Source of the DNA: Impatiens glandulifera
Taxonomy: Eukaryota; Streptophyta; Magnoliopsida; Ericales; Balsaminaceae
Assembly: GCF_907164915.1 (NCBI RefSeq)
Contig: NC_061863.1
Span: 6,998,340-7,062,339, forward strand
DNA: 64,000 nt
Direction: 5' to 3'
The position numbers and the translations under genes are program-made. Within the stretch, counting starts at the first letter, position 1. Each line of letters begins with the position of its first letter. The notes under the pieces are model-generated. The model was given only the letters and a program-made list of their open reading frames with translations, ran no database searches and had not been told where the DNA came from. This document shows positions 33,300 to 45,164 of the stretch, piece by piece.

Positions 33300-35035
33300 A
33301 AATCAATTCCAAGTTTCAAAAATCTCAAATCGTCTCAAATCGTATTAGTACAAAAATCTCAAAATCTACGTAAATGACTATTGATTGTAGGAGGAGGGGG
33401 GTCATAGACTTGAGTGTCCTTATAGACTCTTGTTGTGCAAACACCATTGCACGCATCTCTTCTATTTGACGTGCCTGCTTTTTGCGAATCTCCTGTTCAC
33501 GTTTATGTTGTTTGCTCATCTCTTCCATCTGTTGTTGCATGTTCATATTCTCACCCATGAGCGTGAGATGTTGACGCTTGAGGAAGAACTTCACCGTTAA
33601 TCGGTTCTAAAATGAGTTGGACATATTTCTGATTCCGGTCACCCTCTCGTGTCTCTATCGTCCCAAAGCAGCCTCATACACCTCAAACAACGACGGATTA
33701 GGGTTTAATTCTAACCGCTCGCGTATCACAATCTACAATCATTTATAACATTAATGTTAGTAATTTAAAGTTAATTAGACATACAAATTAAAACGATAGA
33801 AATGATTAAACTTATAATGGCCTGCTGAACTTGGGGAGAAGGCACGGGAGTCGGATCATCGATGGTCGCTCTCCTAGTATGCGTATGTAGGAAGAAGTCT
33901 GCATGACTAGGAGGGTGTCCAATCTCCCTCTCTTGTACAAATAACATACATATCAACTGTTAGATATTATGAAAATTTAACACTCTTAATAAAACTTATC
34001 ATATGTCATCCCATCTACGAAAATGGTTTGTTGCTGGTGTGGTGTGGGTATAAAAATTTCTCTATATTGTCGGCGTTGATCTTACTTTATTTCTATAATT
34101 AGAAGATAATAGTTGTTAGTTAATAGTCGAAAAAAAACATATAATGAAATATAAATGACTACGTATTATACCTTAAATCCAGGCATGAAGTAGTGATTGT
34201 AAGTAGATAATTCCAATTTTCGTGAAAAAATTTCCGAGTAGGGTTTAATCTGATTTTGTCTTCATCCTCAATATATGGGTCGATGTAATCCCTCTTGTTC
34301 GTATATCTCCACCTATCACATGCTTTCTTTGCTTGTGGCATCACCTTATCTCTATAGTAGTTAATGGGAATGTCTGTTGAAGACTCGAAAGGATCCTGAA
34401 AAATAACAATATATTTTAGGATTGTAAAAGTTCAAATGATAAGATAACACGTTAAAGAATATCAAACTCACAAAGATGGACTACCATATATGGTTAAATT
34501 AGGATTGAGACAGTTCAGACCAATTTTTGAGATGATGTGGCACAACCTCGACTTTCCGAACAATGCTGCCAATATGGCGATACCAATAGCAGGCGTTGTC
34601 GCATATAGGCTTTCCATCCAAGTACTTGAACTCCAACCTCATATTCTCCCTAGTTGCCATTTTTGCAAGAACCATGTTTTGGTTCTTCCCCCGTCCCCTC
34701 CTCGATGAAGACCCTACAAAATAACATTAAAACGACATTTGTTAAAATTTATATAATCATTTGAATATCACGTATAAGTTATTATTAACTACCTGTAGTC
34801 TCGGGAATGGAAGATTTCCCTTCTAGATGACAGACTCCTCGGGAATGCTGGAATCTAGATCATATAGTCTCTCAATATCATGAAGTTGTGATCCTATAAA
34901 GTGTATAATATCATCGAACTCTACATCATCTGCACGAGCTCGAAGCTCGTCCAAATGTCTCGATAGTGCTCGTCCTTAGAGCTCGTCCAAATCTCTCGAT
35001 AGTTCTCATCTATTACCCCGTTTAGGTGCCATGAT
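33300..35035 (-). pseudogene. CACTA second gene (En/Spm-like, Ptta type), decayed
   Basis: From the ATG at about 35,033 (MAPKRGN) minus-strand pieces include repeated DLDEL words, then GRGKNQNMVLAKMATRE, LDGKPICDNACYWYRHIGS, and at 34,344-34,159 KKACDRWRYTNKRDYIDPY. A coiled-coil end lies at 33,594-33,325 (MQQQMEEMSKQHKREQEIRK). This layout matches the second protein of plant CACTA elements, which binds the subterminal repeats and aids transposition. Stops and likely unspliced introns break it up. Confidence 0.65.
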
Positions 35036-35945
35036 ATCTAAAAAAAATGAAGTTAAAATTTTAAATAAGTAATCATATTTGACACACACAAATAAAACAT
35101 GTCTAGATGTTCGAATAACGAGGATTTATCTTTCTGACAATTTTCCATCAATGTCTAGAAATCATATCCGTAGCATAAAAAACCTGGTGTGCTTGATTTT
35201 CCATTACAAACGGATCATGACTTTGAGTTCTTAATGTCCTATTCACATTAACAATTATAAACCCATATTTATCTACTTTTATACCATTGTCTTTGGAATG
35301 TACATCAAACCATCTACACTTGAAAAGAATTACTCGGGATTCAATAAATGTTTTATGTTCAATAATTCTAATTTTTTACGAGCTTTGAGTTCATCTTTCG
35401 TTTTTCTTTGAAATCCATTATAGTGCTCAACACGCTATCACAAATGTTTTTCTCAATATGCATCACATCCAAATTATGCCTCAATAACAACGTTTTTCAG
35501 TATGGTGGTTCGAAAAATATGTTGAGTTTATTCCAATTATCACCACGAGAATCATGACTAATCTTTATCTTCTTTGGATTCAAATCTTTTGCTTGCATTA
35601 ATAATTCGGTTCCAAACAAAAGATTAGGTGACAGTCTTAACTCTTTACCATAAAAGAATTTATTTTCTTGCACCAACGATGAGTAGGTGTAAGAAATCGT
35701 CGATGACTCATGTAACACTCTTTCTTGACGTGTACCGATCTCAACAAAGTTGTATCCTTATTACAACACGGACATACAAGTTTTCCCTTCGTACTCCATC
35801 TAGATAAATTTGCATAAGCTGAAAAATTATTAATAGTACACAACATAGATGCCTGCATATTGAAATATTATTTACGGCTCGTGTCGTAAGTCATAACACC
35901 AGTATGCCACAATTATTTTAACTCGTCAATCAATGGTTGAAGAAA

Positions 35946-35950
35946 CACGT
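35946..35950 (+). repeat. 5-bp target duplication CACGT, left copy
   Basis: CACGT recurs at 39,228-39,232. Removing the intervening element with one CACGT copy rejoins the transposase frame as SIDV-FLQPLIDE, which is the family sequence. Confidence 0.9.
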
Positions 35951-38900
35951 TGTAACACCGATTATCCCCCCCGGTCTATGTCCCGTTCCATAGCTTATCA
36001 CGTGCTTGTGAGGCACATGGAAATATAGAAGGACTACCGCGAGGCAGCTCGAGGTTCAATGATTTCAACCTTGGTTTGCGTGCCAGACATCTTTTAAAAT
36101 GAAACATTTAATTTTTAAAAGATTTAATTATGAAAAATAATTAATCTTTTGTTCAAACATTAATAATCTAGGAGTCTAAATAACAATTTAACCTGGCCCG
36201 ATTTAAATCAATTAAGCATAATTAATTTAAAGATTATTCATTTGAAAATCAGAGTCGCCAAGAGATTTTATGAAAATCAATAAAATGATACATGTACAAA
36301 CGTATTTATACTAGAGTTTCTGAAAAAAGTGGTTCGTTGTTTGTTTACGCTCGAGAAAGGGTTTTCGCGCTATGTCCTCTGCGCCCGCCTAAGGACGGTT
36401 TTCAAAATCCTTCTAAAATAGACAAAGTCTGGCTTCTATAAATCTAATTATAACATTCCTTATCTTTAATTAGTAGTACAGGGGTCCTAAATGAGGATAG
36501 ACTTTAAATAATTGTACAAAATTATTTAAAGGAGGTGTGTAAATGTTGCGTTGGGGTTCAGATTTAACAAAACCTTGAGAATACCATTTTTTTAGAAAAT
36601 GGGAGGTTTGGTTCCAAAATAGTTTTGGATTTTTGAAAATTAGAACCAAACGGGCCTAAGGATTAAATCCTAGGTTCGAGTCCGATCTTATCAATTTGGG
36701 CTTAGTAGGGTTTGAGAGGTTCAAACTTGAGTGAGGGTTCTGACTTAGGCCTAGGGCTGTAACGGTCTTAGGCTAAGTGGGGGTTTGATCCTAGGCTAGG
36801 GTTAGGGCTTGGTCTAGGCTAAGATGAGGCTAGGCTTAATTGTTTGTCCTAGGTTAGGTGTCAAGGTCAATCCTAGGTCAAGTGGCAAGGTTTGTCCTAG
36901 GTTAATTTGGTCTATGCTAGTTTTGTCGACCCTAAGCCAACTCTCTCTGTCGGGCGGCACAGTCCTGGGCGGTTTTCTCAGTCAAGCGGCTCGGTCCTGG
37001 CATGTTTTTCTCGGTCCTGGCATGTTTTTCTCGGTCCTAAGGTAAAATTTCAGGGCTTGGTGTTCTTGTTTTGGCCCGAAATTTCAAAAGGCCATAAGTT
37101 TTGATTGGAATGTCCAAATCACAATCCGTAAGTTGCAGTAGGTTCATATGATCATGAAGAACAAAAACCCTAATATAAATCACTATTTTGAAAATTATAA
37201 GAGGAATAATTTTAAAACACCATTTCTAGGTCAAATTTTAGGATCTTTTAAATTAGGCCATTTCAAGGCCTGATTTTTGTTCCATTAGCTTTGAAATGAT
37301 GAATATAGTTAATCCATACCAAAACAAGAACATCATTACATCATTAAAATAGTTTTTGAAGATTGAATCAAAATCTAACTTTTTTCAAAAACCAAATTTG
37401 ATCAAACATGATCCAAAGGGTGAAACAGTTACTTGGAATTCATCTCTAAATGTTAGGAATCATGTATAGCTACTAATTGAATCAACAAATCCAACTTAGA
37501 AGCAAAAACATGAAATTTCAAAAATCCAGATTTTTAACCTTTTTTTCCAAAATTTCAATTTGATCAAACATGATCAAAACATGATTACAGTTACTTAGAA
37601 ATCATCCAACCATGTATACAAACATGTAATACAACTAATTGAACAAAAAAAATTAGAATAAAAGCAAGAACACAAAGTTTTAAAATTCAAAATTTCAAGT
37701 TTTTTTCTCAAATTTCAATTTTAATCAAACATGATCAAAACTTGATTACAGTTGTATGGAAATGATTCAAACATGTTTATAAACATATATAACAACAATC
37801 TAGATCAACAAATCCAGATTTAAACCAAGAACACAACATTTCAAAAAATCCAATTTTCAAACTGATTTTTGCAAAATTCTGTTCTAGGTTCATTTGATCG
37901 GTTTTCTTTCAACAAAAAGCTTACACATGATATATATAATGATTCTCTACAAAGAAATCACACAATCAAACATAAGAATACGGCCAAAGTGATCAAACAA
38001 GAAAATTTGAAGAAATTCAAAATTTTAAATTACAAATCGAAAATCAAGGCATCTAGAATCATACCAACAACTGGAAAACATTCCTGGGCAGTATTGGAAG
38101 TGATCTAGAAGCCTGGATCGAAGCTTGGCTCACCGGAGAAAGTTTTGTAGAAAACTGTTCTTTGCTGGAAATTGCAGGTCTTCGATTGAGGCGATTTGAT
38201 GTGTAATTTGCAGTTATTATTTGATAGATTAGTATTAGGATGGTGGGCGAGTATTTATAGGGTGGATAGGTCGGCTATAGAAGGCCAATTCGACTTGAAT
38301 TTGATCGCCGACGTTCTTATCCCTAAAATCTTATCCGGAAGCTGGCAGTCTTATCCCGGGGAAGATAAGGCTTCTAGATAAGGGGGAAACGTAGACGCTG
38401 ATGAGGGGATCACGTGGGCGAAAAAATCAAAGTATTTGATCGCCTATAGCCAAAGTTAGAGCTTCTGGAAGGTTGGACGCCGACGATGATCGTGAATCCG
38501 GCCACCCCTACATCCCAGCGAATAAGACAAACAAAACGGTGTCGTTTTGAGTAACGGAACGACTAGTTCCGTCTGGTTCCGTCAGCGGTCAGCTTGGTTG
38601 ACTAATGGGGTTAGTATGTCCCGTTAGTTGATCCGGTGCGGGCGCGCGCGCATGGTTCTGCTATAGCTGGATTTTTGGCGCGCTCTGGCCTGTCGGATGA
38701 GATTTGGGCGCTCATCTGATGGTCCAAGATCCTGTTACAAAGTTTAAACATAAAATCAGCCACAAAGGATTATGCAATTTTAATTTTATTTAAAATGTTA
38801 TTAAAAATCGAATTTAATTCCTTTTAAATCCATTTTTTCACCAAAAATTTCACAAAAAATATTTCTAGATTCATAATAGCAATTATGATCATTTTTATTT

Positions 38901-39227
38901 TTTTGTGAATTTTCGGGTATTTTATTTAATTAGTTTAAGTCATGAATTAAACATAAATCATGAATAAATCCTAATTAAATATTTTTAACCCCTTCCTTGG
39001 TCTAATATGGGTAAAATATATACAAATATTTTATCCTCAAATTATTTTTGGAATTTTGGAAAGTTTCCTTAATTAAGGTTTAATTATTACTATAATTAAT
39101 CCTTAATTAGGTTTTAATTCCTTCTTTTAAGTTATTTTGAATATAAAAATTCAAAATATTATTTTAATATTATTAAACATAATAATATTATTTTGCAAAT
39201 AGGGTAAGTCAATTTTTCATGCTTACA
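35951..39227 (+). mobile_element. 3.28-kb solo LTR (large-LTR retrotransposon)
   Basis: It begins TGTAACACC and ends CATGCTTACA (TG...CA termini) between CACGT duplications. I find no gag or pol, no primer binding site and no internal pair of LTRs, so it is best read as a solo LTR left by recombination between the LTRs of a large element. Internal marks are 'gagtcgccaagagatttt' near 36,250, a CCTAGG-rich block at 36,690-36,920, and a 21-bp triplet repeat 'ctcggtcctggcatgttttt' near 36,985-37,040. A TATA-like 'gtatttatagggtgg' lies near 38,250. LTRs this long are typical of some Gypsy lineages; orientation is not established. Confidence 0.8.
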
Positions 39228-39889
39228 CACGTCAATCGAATCCTCGAGACTTTTTGGCACGGGGATTAACATGGAAATTGAAGTTATTTTTATCCATACA
39301 AATTGTAGGAGAGACGTTGTAAGGGATAATAATAGCAGGCCAAATTTTATAAGAAGTCTTTCCATTTTCAAATGGTTGGAACATGTCACTTGCGAGAGAA
39401 AATCTTACATTTCGAGGCTCGGAGGAGAAATCTTTAAACTTTTCATCGAAAGACATCCATGTCATTGAATTAGTTGGATGCCTTAAGACTTCATCATCAA
39501 CATTAATAATATCTTTATGCCAAGTCATCTGAGGAGCGATTTTGGAGCACATGTACAACTTTTGCAACCTCGGTGCAAATGGGAAATATCGTAAAATTTT
39601 ATTTGGAATGAACTTTCCATTTGCCTTTTCCCGAAACCTACCACTTGATTGGTTGATCTTCCATCTATACACACCAAAAACTTTACACTCTTATAAATCT
39701 TTATCTTCTTTATGGAATAAGATAAAATCATTTTTACAAGCATCAATTTTGTCATACGTTAACCAATGTATGTAATAAATTTCTTACACTTATGGTATTA
39801 ACTTAGTAACTCTGAATTAGGTGGTAATATTTCCTCTTTGAGCATTTTTAATAACTAAATCTATGTAAGTAGTTTAAGTAAATTCTTGA

Positions 39890-42800
39890 CCACAGAAATT
39901 AATTTGTAATTTTATTAATCTTAAAAAGTAAAAAAAAATATGAACTCTATATAGTAGCTTACCTCATAAAAATATTATCTAAAATTTAAAATTTTAATGT
40001 ATCATTCACGAGATTAAACTAACCATTCGTTGTAGTCTTAGTCGGTTAGGATATCCATCTCTCACCGAAGACCTCGACACTCGAGTTCAATTCCTGGCAA
40101 CGGATCTTATAGAAGAAGTTAAAAGTTTGATGTATTATCCACGAGAATAAACTCATCATTCGTTGTAGTCTAGTTGGTTAGGATATTCGATTCTCACCCG
40201 AAAGACCCAAGTTAAACTCCCAGCAACGAAATTAATTTTTTTGATTTTAAGAATCTTAAAAAAGAAAAAGATAAATCTATCTCTTATCTAAAAAATCAAA
40301 AGTTTCATGTATCATTCACGAGAATAAACTAATCATCCGTTATAGTCTAGTTGGTTAGGATATTTGGCTTTCATCGAAAGACCCAACACTCGGGTTCAAT
40401 TCCTGGCAACGGAAATAAATTTTCAATTTAATAAAGTAAAAAAATATTAACTCTATCTAGTAGTTTAAGTCATAAAAATTTTATATAATAAATTAAAAGT
40501 TGGATGTTTCATTCACGAGAATGAACTCATCATCCGTTGTATTCTAGTTGTTTAGGATGTTCAACTCTCACTCTAAATAGTTGGGTTTAATTCCCGACAA
40601 CTAAATTGAATTTCGTGATTTTATGAATTTTAAAAAAGATAAAAAAATATTAACTCTATCTCGTAGCTTACGTCATAAAAATCCTATCTAAAATTTAAAA
40701 GTTTAATGTATCATTCACGAGCATAAACTAATCCTTCGTTGTAGTTTTAGTTTGTTAGGATATTCGGCTCTCAGCGAAATACTTGAAATGATTTTTTAAA
40801 TTTATAAAGTAATTTATTTTTAACTCTATCTAGTAGTTTGAGTCAAAAAGATCTTATAGAAGAAATTAAAAAGTTTAATGTATCATTCATGAGACTAACC
40901 TCAACATCTATTGTAGTCTAGTTGGTTAGGATATTCGTCTCTCACCTGAAAGACTCGATTCAATTCCCGGCAACGGAAATAATTTTTCAATTTTATAAAG
41001 TAAAAAAAATTAAATTTTCAATTTCATAAAGTCAAAAAAAATCTTTATCTAGTAGTTTAAGTCATAAATATCTTATATAAGAAATTAAAAGTTGTATGTA
41101 TCATATATAAGAATGATAGTCATCATCTGTTGTAGTCTAGTTGGTTAGGATATTTGACTCTCACCCAAAACACCCGGTTTCAATTCACATCAACAAAATT
41201 AAATTTTTTGATTTTAAGAATCTTAAAAAAGAAAAAGATAGATCTAGCTCTTATCTAAAAAAATCAAAAGTTTCATGTATCATTCACGAGAATAAACTAA
41301 TCATTCCTTATAGTCTAGTTGGTTAGGATATTTTGCTTTCATCGAAAGACTCAGTGCTCGGGTTCAAATCTTGGCAACAAAAATAAATTTTCAATTTATT
41401 AAAGTGAAAAATATTAACTCTATTTAGTAGTTTAATTCATAAAAATCTTATATAATAAATTAAATGTTGGATATATCATTCACGAGAATGAACTCATCAT
41501 TCGTTGTATTCTAGTCTTTTAGGATGTTTATCTCCCACTCTAATTAGTTGGGTTCAATTCCCGACAACTAAATTGAATTTCATGATTTTATGAATCTTAA
41601 ACAAACAAAAAAAATATTAACTCTATCTCGTATCTTACGTCATAAAAATCTTATCTAAAATTGAAAAGTTTAATGTATCATTCACGAGAATAAATTAACT
41701 ATTCGTTATAGTCTTAGTTTTTTAGGATATTCGGCTCTCAACGAAAGACTTGAAATGTTTTTTCAATTTTATAAAGTAATTTATTTTTAACTTTATCTAG
41801 TAGTTTAAGTCAAAAAGATCTTATAGAAAATTAAAAGTGAGACTAACATCGTCATCTCTTGTAGTCTAGTTGGGTAGATATTTGTATCTCACCTAAAAGA
41901 CCCATGTTCATTTACCGACAACAAAATAAATTTTCAATTCTATAAAGTAATTTTTTTTATATATAGTTCAAGTCATAAATATCTTATATAAGAAATTAAA
42001 AGTTGTTTGTATCATTTACGAGAAAGATAGTCATTATCCGTTGTAGTCTAGTTGGTTAGGATATTCGGCTCTCACCTAAAAGACCCGGATTTAATACCCA
42101 GCAACGAAATTATATTTTTCGATGAAACACTCGACACTCGGGTTCAATTCCTGGCAAAATTTAATAAAGCAAAACAATATTAACTCTATTTAGTAGCTTA
42201 AGTAATAAAGATCTTATATAATAAATTAAAAGTTTGTTGTATCATTTAGAAGAATTAACTCATCATCCGTTGTATTCTAGTTGTTTAGGATGTTCAGCTC
42301 TCACTCTAAAGAGTTGGGTTCAATTCCAGGTAACTAAATTGAATTTCGTGAGTTTATGAATTTTAAGAAAGAAAAAAATAATAGTAACTATATCTCGTAG
42401 TTTACGTCATAAAAATCTTATCTAAAATTTAAAAGATTAATGTATCATTCACGAAAATAAACTAACCATTCGTTGTAGTCTTAGTTTGTTAGGATATTTG
42501 TCTCTCAACGATAGACTTGAAATAATTTTTCAATTTTATAAAGTAATTTATTTTTAACTCTATATAGTAGTTTAAGTCAAAAAGATCTTATAGAAAAAAT
42601 TAGAAGTGAGACTAACATCATCATATTTGTTGTAGTTTAGTTGGTTAGATATTTGTCTCTCACCTAAAATACCCGTGTTCATTTCCCGGAAACATAAATA
42701 ATTTTTCAATTTTACAAAGTAATTTTTTTTTATATATAGTTTAAGTCATAAATATCTTATATAAGAAATTAAAAATTGTTTGTATCATTTAAATTTTTGG

Positions 42801-44980
42801 ATTTCATGTATTATTCACCAGAATAAACTAACCATTCATTATAATCTAGTTGGTTAGAATATTTGGAAATACATTTTCAATTTAACTCTATTTAGTAGTT
42901 TAAGTCATAAAGATCTTATATAATAAATTAAAAGTTGGATGTATCATTCACGAGAATAAACTCATCATCCGTTGTAATCTAGTTGTTTATTTAGGATGTT
43001 CAACTCTCACTCTAAAGAGTTGGGTTCAATCCTGGCAACGAAATTATTTCGTGAGTTTATGAATTTTAAAAAAACAAAAAATAATAGTAACTCTAACTCG
43101 TAGCTTATGTCATAAAAAATCTTATATGAAATTTAAAAGTTTAATGTATCATTCACCAGAATAAACTAACCATTCGTTGTAATCTAAGTTTTTTAGGATA
43201 TTCGGCTCTCATCGAAAGACTTAAAATGATTTTTCAATTATTCAAAATAATTCATTTATAACTCTACCTAGTAGTTTATCTCAAAAAGATCTTATGGAAG
43301 AAATTAAAAGTTTGATGTAGCATTAATGAGACTAACATAACTATTTATTGTAGACTAGTTGGTTAGAATATTCGTGTCTCACCTGAAAGATCTATGTTCA
43401 ATTCCAGGCAATGTAATGCAACTTTGCGACTTGATTCAATTCCTGACAATGGAAATGACTTTTCAATTTTATAAAGTATTTTTTTAACTTTATCTAATAG
43501 TTTAAGTCATAAATATCTTATATAAGAAATTTAAAGTTGGATGTATTATTCATGAGAATGAACTCTTCATCGTTGTAATCTAGTTTGTTAAGATATTCAA
43601 ATATCACTTTAAAGACCTGGGTTAACTTTCCGCCAACAAAATTTAATTTTGTGATTTTATGAACTTAAAAAAGGAAAAAAAAAACAATTATCTCTATCTC
43701 GTAGTTTACATATAAAATTTTTATCTACAATTTTAAAAGTTAATGTATCATTCACAAGAATAAACTAATCTTTCGTTGTAGTGTTAGTTGGTTAGTATAT
43801 TCTACTCTCACCGAAAGACTCAACACTCGAGTTCAATTCCCGCGACAGAAATGATTTATCAGTTTTATAAAGTTAAAATATTAACTTTATATAGTAGTTA
43901 AAGTCATAAAAATTTTATATAAGAAATTAAAAGTTTAATGTATCATTCACGATAATAAGCTCATCACCCATTGTAATCTAGATGGTTAGGATATTCGTCT
44001 CTCACCTGTAAGATCCAATTTCAATTCCCAAAAAAGAAATTAAATTTTACGATTTTAAGAATATTAAAAAAGGAAAAGATAAATATATCTCTTATCTAAA
44101 AAATCAAAAATTTCATGTATCATTCACGAGGTTTCAATTCCTAGCAACGAAATAATTTTTCAATTTTATAAAGTAAAAATAACATTAACTCTATCTAGTT
44201 TAAGTCATAGAGATCTTGTATAATAAATTAAAATTGGATGTATCATTCACGAGAATGAACACATCATCCGTTGAATTTTAGTTTTTTATGATATTCAGTT
44301 CTCACTCTAAAGAGTTGGGTTCAATTTCCGACAACTAATTGAATTTTGTGATTTTATAAATTTAAGAAAAGAAAAAATAATATGAACTCTATCTCGTAGA
44401 TTACGTTATAAAAGTATTATCTAAAATTTAAAAGTTTAATGTATCATTCACAAGAATAAACTAACCATTCATTGTAGTCTTAATTGGTTAGGATATCCCC
44501 GAAAGACTTGAAATGATTTTTCAGTTTTTTAAAGTAGTTTATTTTTAACTATATATAGTAGTTTAAGTCAAAAAGATCTTATAGAAGAAATTAAAAGTTT
44601 GATGTATGATTAATGAGACTAAGCTCATCATCCGTTATAGTCGAATTGGTTAGGATATTCGGCTCTCACCTGAAAGACCCGCTTCAATTCCCTGCAACGA
44701 AATTGAATTTTGCGATTTTAAGAATCTTAAAAAAGAGAAAGATAGATCTATCTCTTATCTAAAAAAATTAAATTTACATGCATCATTTACGAGAATAAAC
44801 TAATCATTCGTTATAGTGTAGTTGGTTAGGATATTTGGCTCTTACTGAAAGACTCAACACTCGGGTTCCATTCTTGGCAGTTCGATTCCTGACAACGAAA
44901 TGCAATTTTTCGATTTTATGAATCATAAAAATGAAAAAAAATTATAATTATCTCATAACTCTATCTTCGAGATTATTTGA
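39890..44980 (+). repeat. Tandem array of 26 tRNA-Glu-derived units (higher-order repeat)
   Basis: Each unit, about 150-220 bp, holds a plus-strand tRNA-Glu-like sequence. The consensus form is 'tccgttgtagtctagttggt' (acceptor 5' side and A box), 'ttcggctctcacccgaa' (anticodon arm, CTC), then 'gggttcaattcccggcaacg' (T arm with B box, acceptor 3' side). AT-rich spacer follows. Starts: 40,026; 40,159; 40,336; 40,533; 40,735; 40,907; 41,126; 41,304; 41,500; 41,702; 41,855; 42,037; 42,266; 42,469; 42,626; 42,835; 42,968; 43,173; 43,344; 43,570; 43,772; 43,966; 44,267; 44,468; 44,631; 44,806. Unit types recur in the order B-C-D-E-F, which shows amplification in blocks. Partial B-arm scraps occur near 42,123, 43,428 and 44,130. 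None forms a perfect cloverleaf. Confidence 0.92.
40159..40230 (+). tRNA. tRNA-Glu-like unit 2, among the best preserved
   Basis: It is 72 nt, the natural tRNA-Glu length. The acceptor strands TTCGTTG and CAACGAA pair fully. The anticodon stem TTCG/CGAA is kept with loop 'attctcacc', so the anticodon place reads TTC or CTC depending on the loop alignment. The T stem is weakened (CCCAAGTTAAACTCCCAG lacks the normal GGTTC). Probably a pseudogene. Confidence 0.5.
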
Positions 44981-45164
44981 ACGAAACCTTGACATTTAGA
45001 ACTTGCTTTGATTGAAAACAAATCAATTGTTGCCTATAACTATCAATTTAGTAAGAGAAGATAGAAAGATGGTTTTCGGATTCGAACAGTGTGTCGAGAA
45101 GTTCCTCTTTGCTCTAGCTTTCTTTACGGATCAGAAGAATAATGGAAGGTAATTTGGTATTATC

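Larger units (their letters stand above)
35035..39860 (-). pseudogene. CACTA TNP2-type transposase, split and decayed
   Basis: Order on the minus strand: near 39,860-39,690, CKNDFILFHKED; 39,672-39,232, NKILRYFPFAPRLQKLYMCSK, RHPTNSMTW and EPRNVRFSLASDMFQPF. It then breaks at SIDV, and after a 3.28-kb LTR insertion resumes at 35,945 with FLQPLIDELK, SRWSTKGKLVCPCCNKDTT and CYMSHRRFL. Near 35,480-35,420 comes the DVMHIEKN-type segment, and near 35,230-35,170 the tail QAHQVFYATD. These are hallmarks of TNP2/transposase_21. There are in-frame stops and at least one frameshift next to the insertion. Confidence 0.88.
32720..39870 (-). mobile_element. CACTA (En/Spm) transposon, decayed and split by a solo LTR
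   Basis: Minus-strand transposase sequence is followed by a second gene and then a terminal zone at 32,720-33,240. That zone is full of subterminal words such as 'aacgtcgac', 'ttgataatg' and 'gatatcaacgtc' in both orientations. The outer end reads 'tactattagcgacgg', close to the CACTA terminus common in plants. The opposite terminus was not found; the tRNA-Glu array begins where it would be expected. Confidence 0.8.

Noticed and set aside
33325..33594. Independent coiled-coil host gene
   Set aside because: It lies in line with the CACTA second gene and fits that protein's coiled-coil end.
37869..38108. Open frame inside the solo LTR as a gene
   Set aside because: No gag or pol motif, and the surrounding sequence is LTR-like and AT-rich; most likely chance.
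39890..44980. CRISPR-like array
   Set aside because: Repeats are long, diverged and tRNA-like, spacers are also repeated, and the genome is a plant nuclear one.
39890..44980. Cluster of functional tRNA-Glu genes
   Set aside because: Nearly every unit has broken stems, inserted bases or a missing T arm; none gives a clean cloverleaf by eye.
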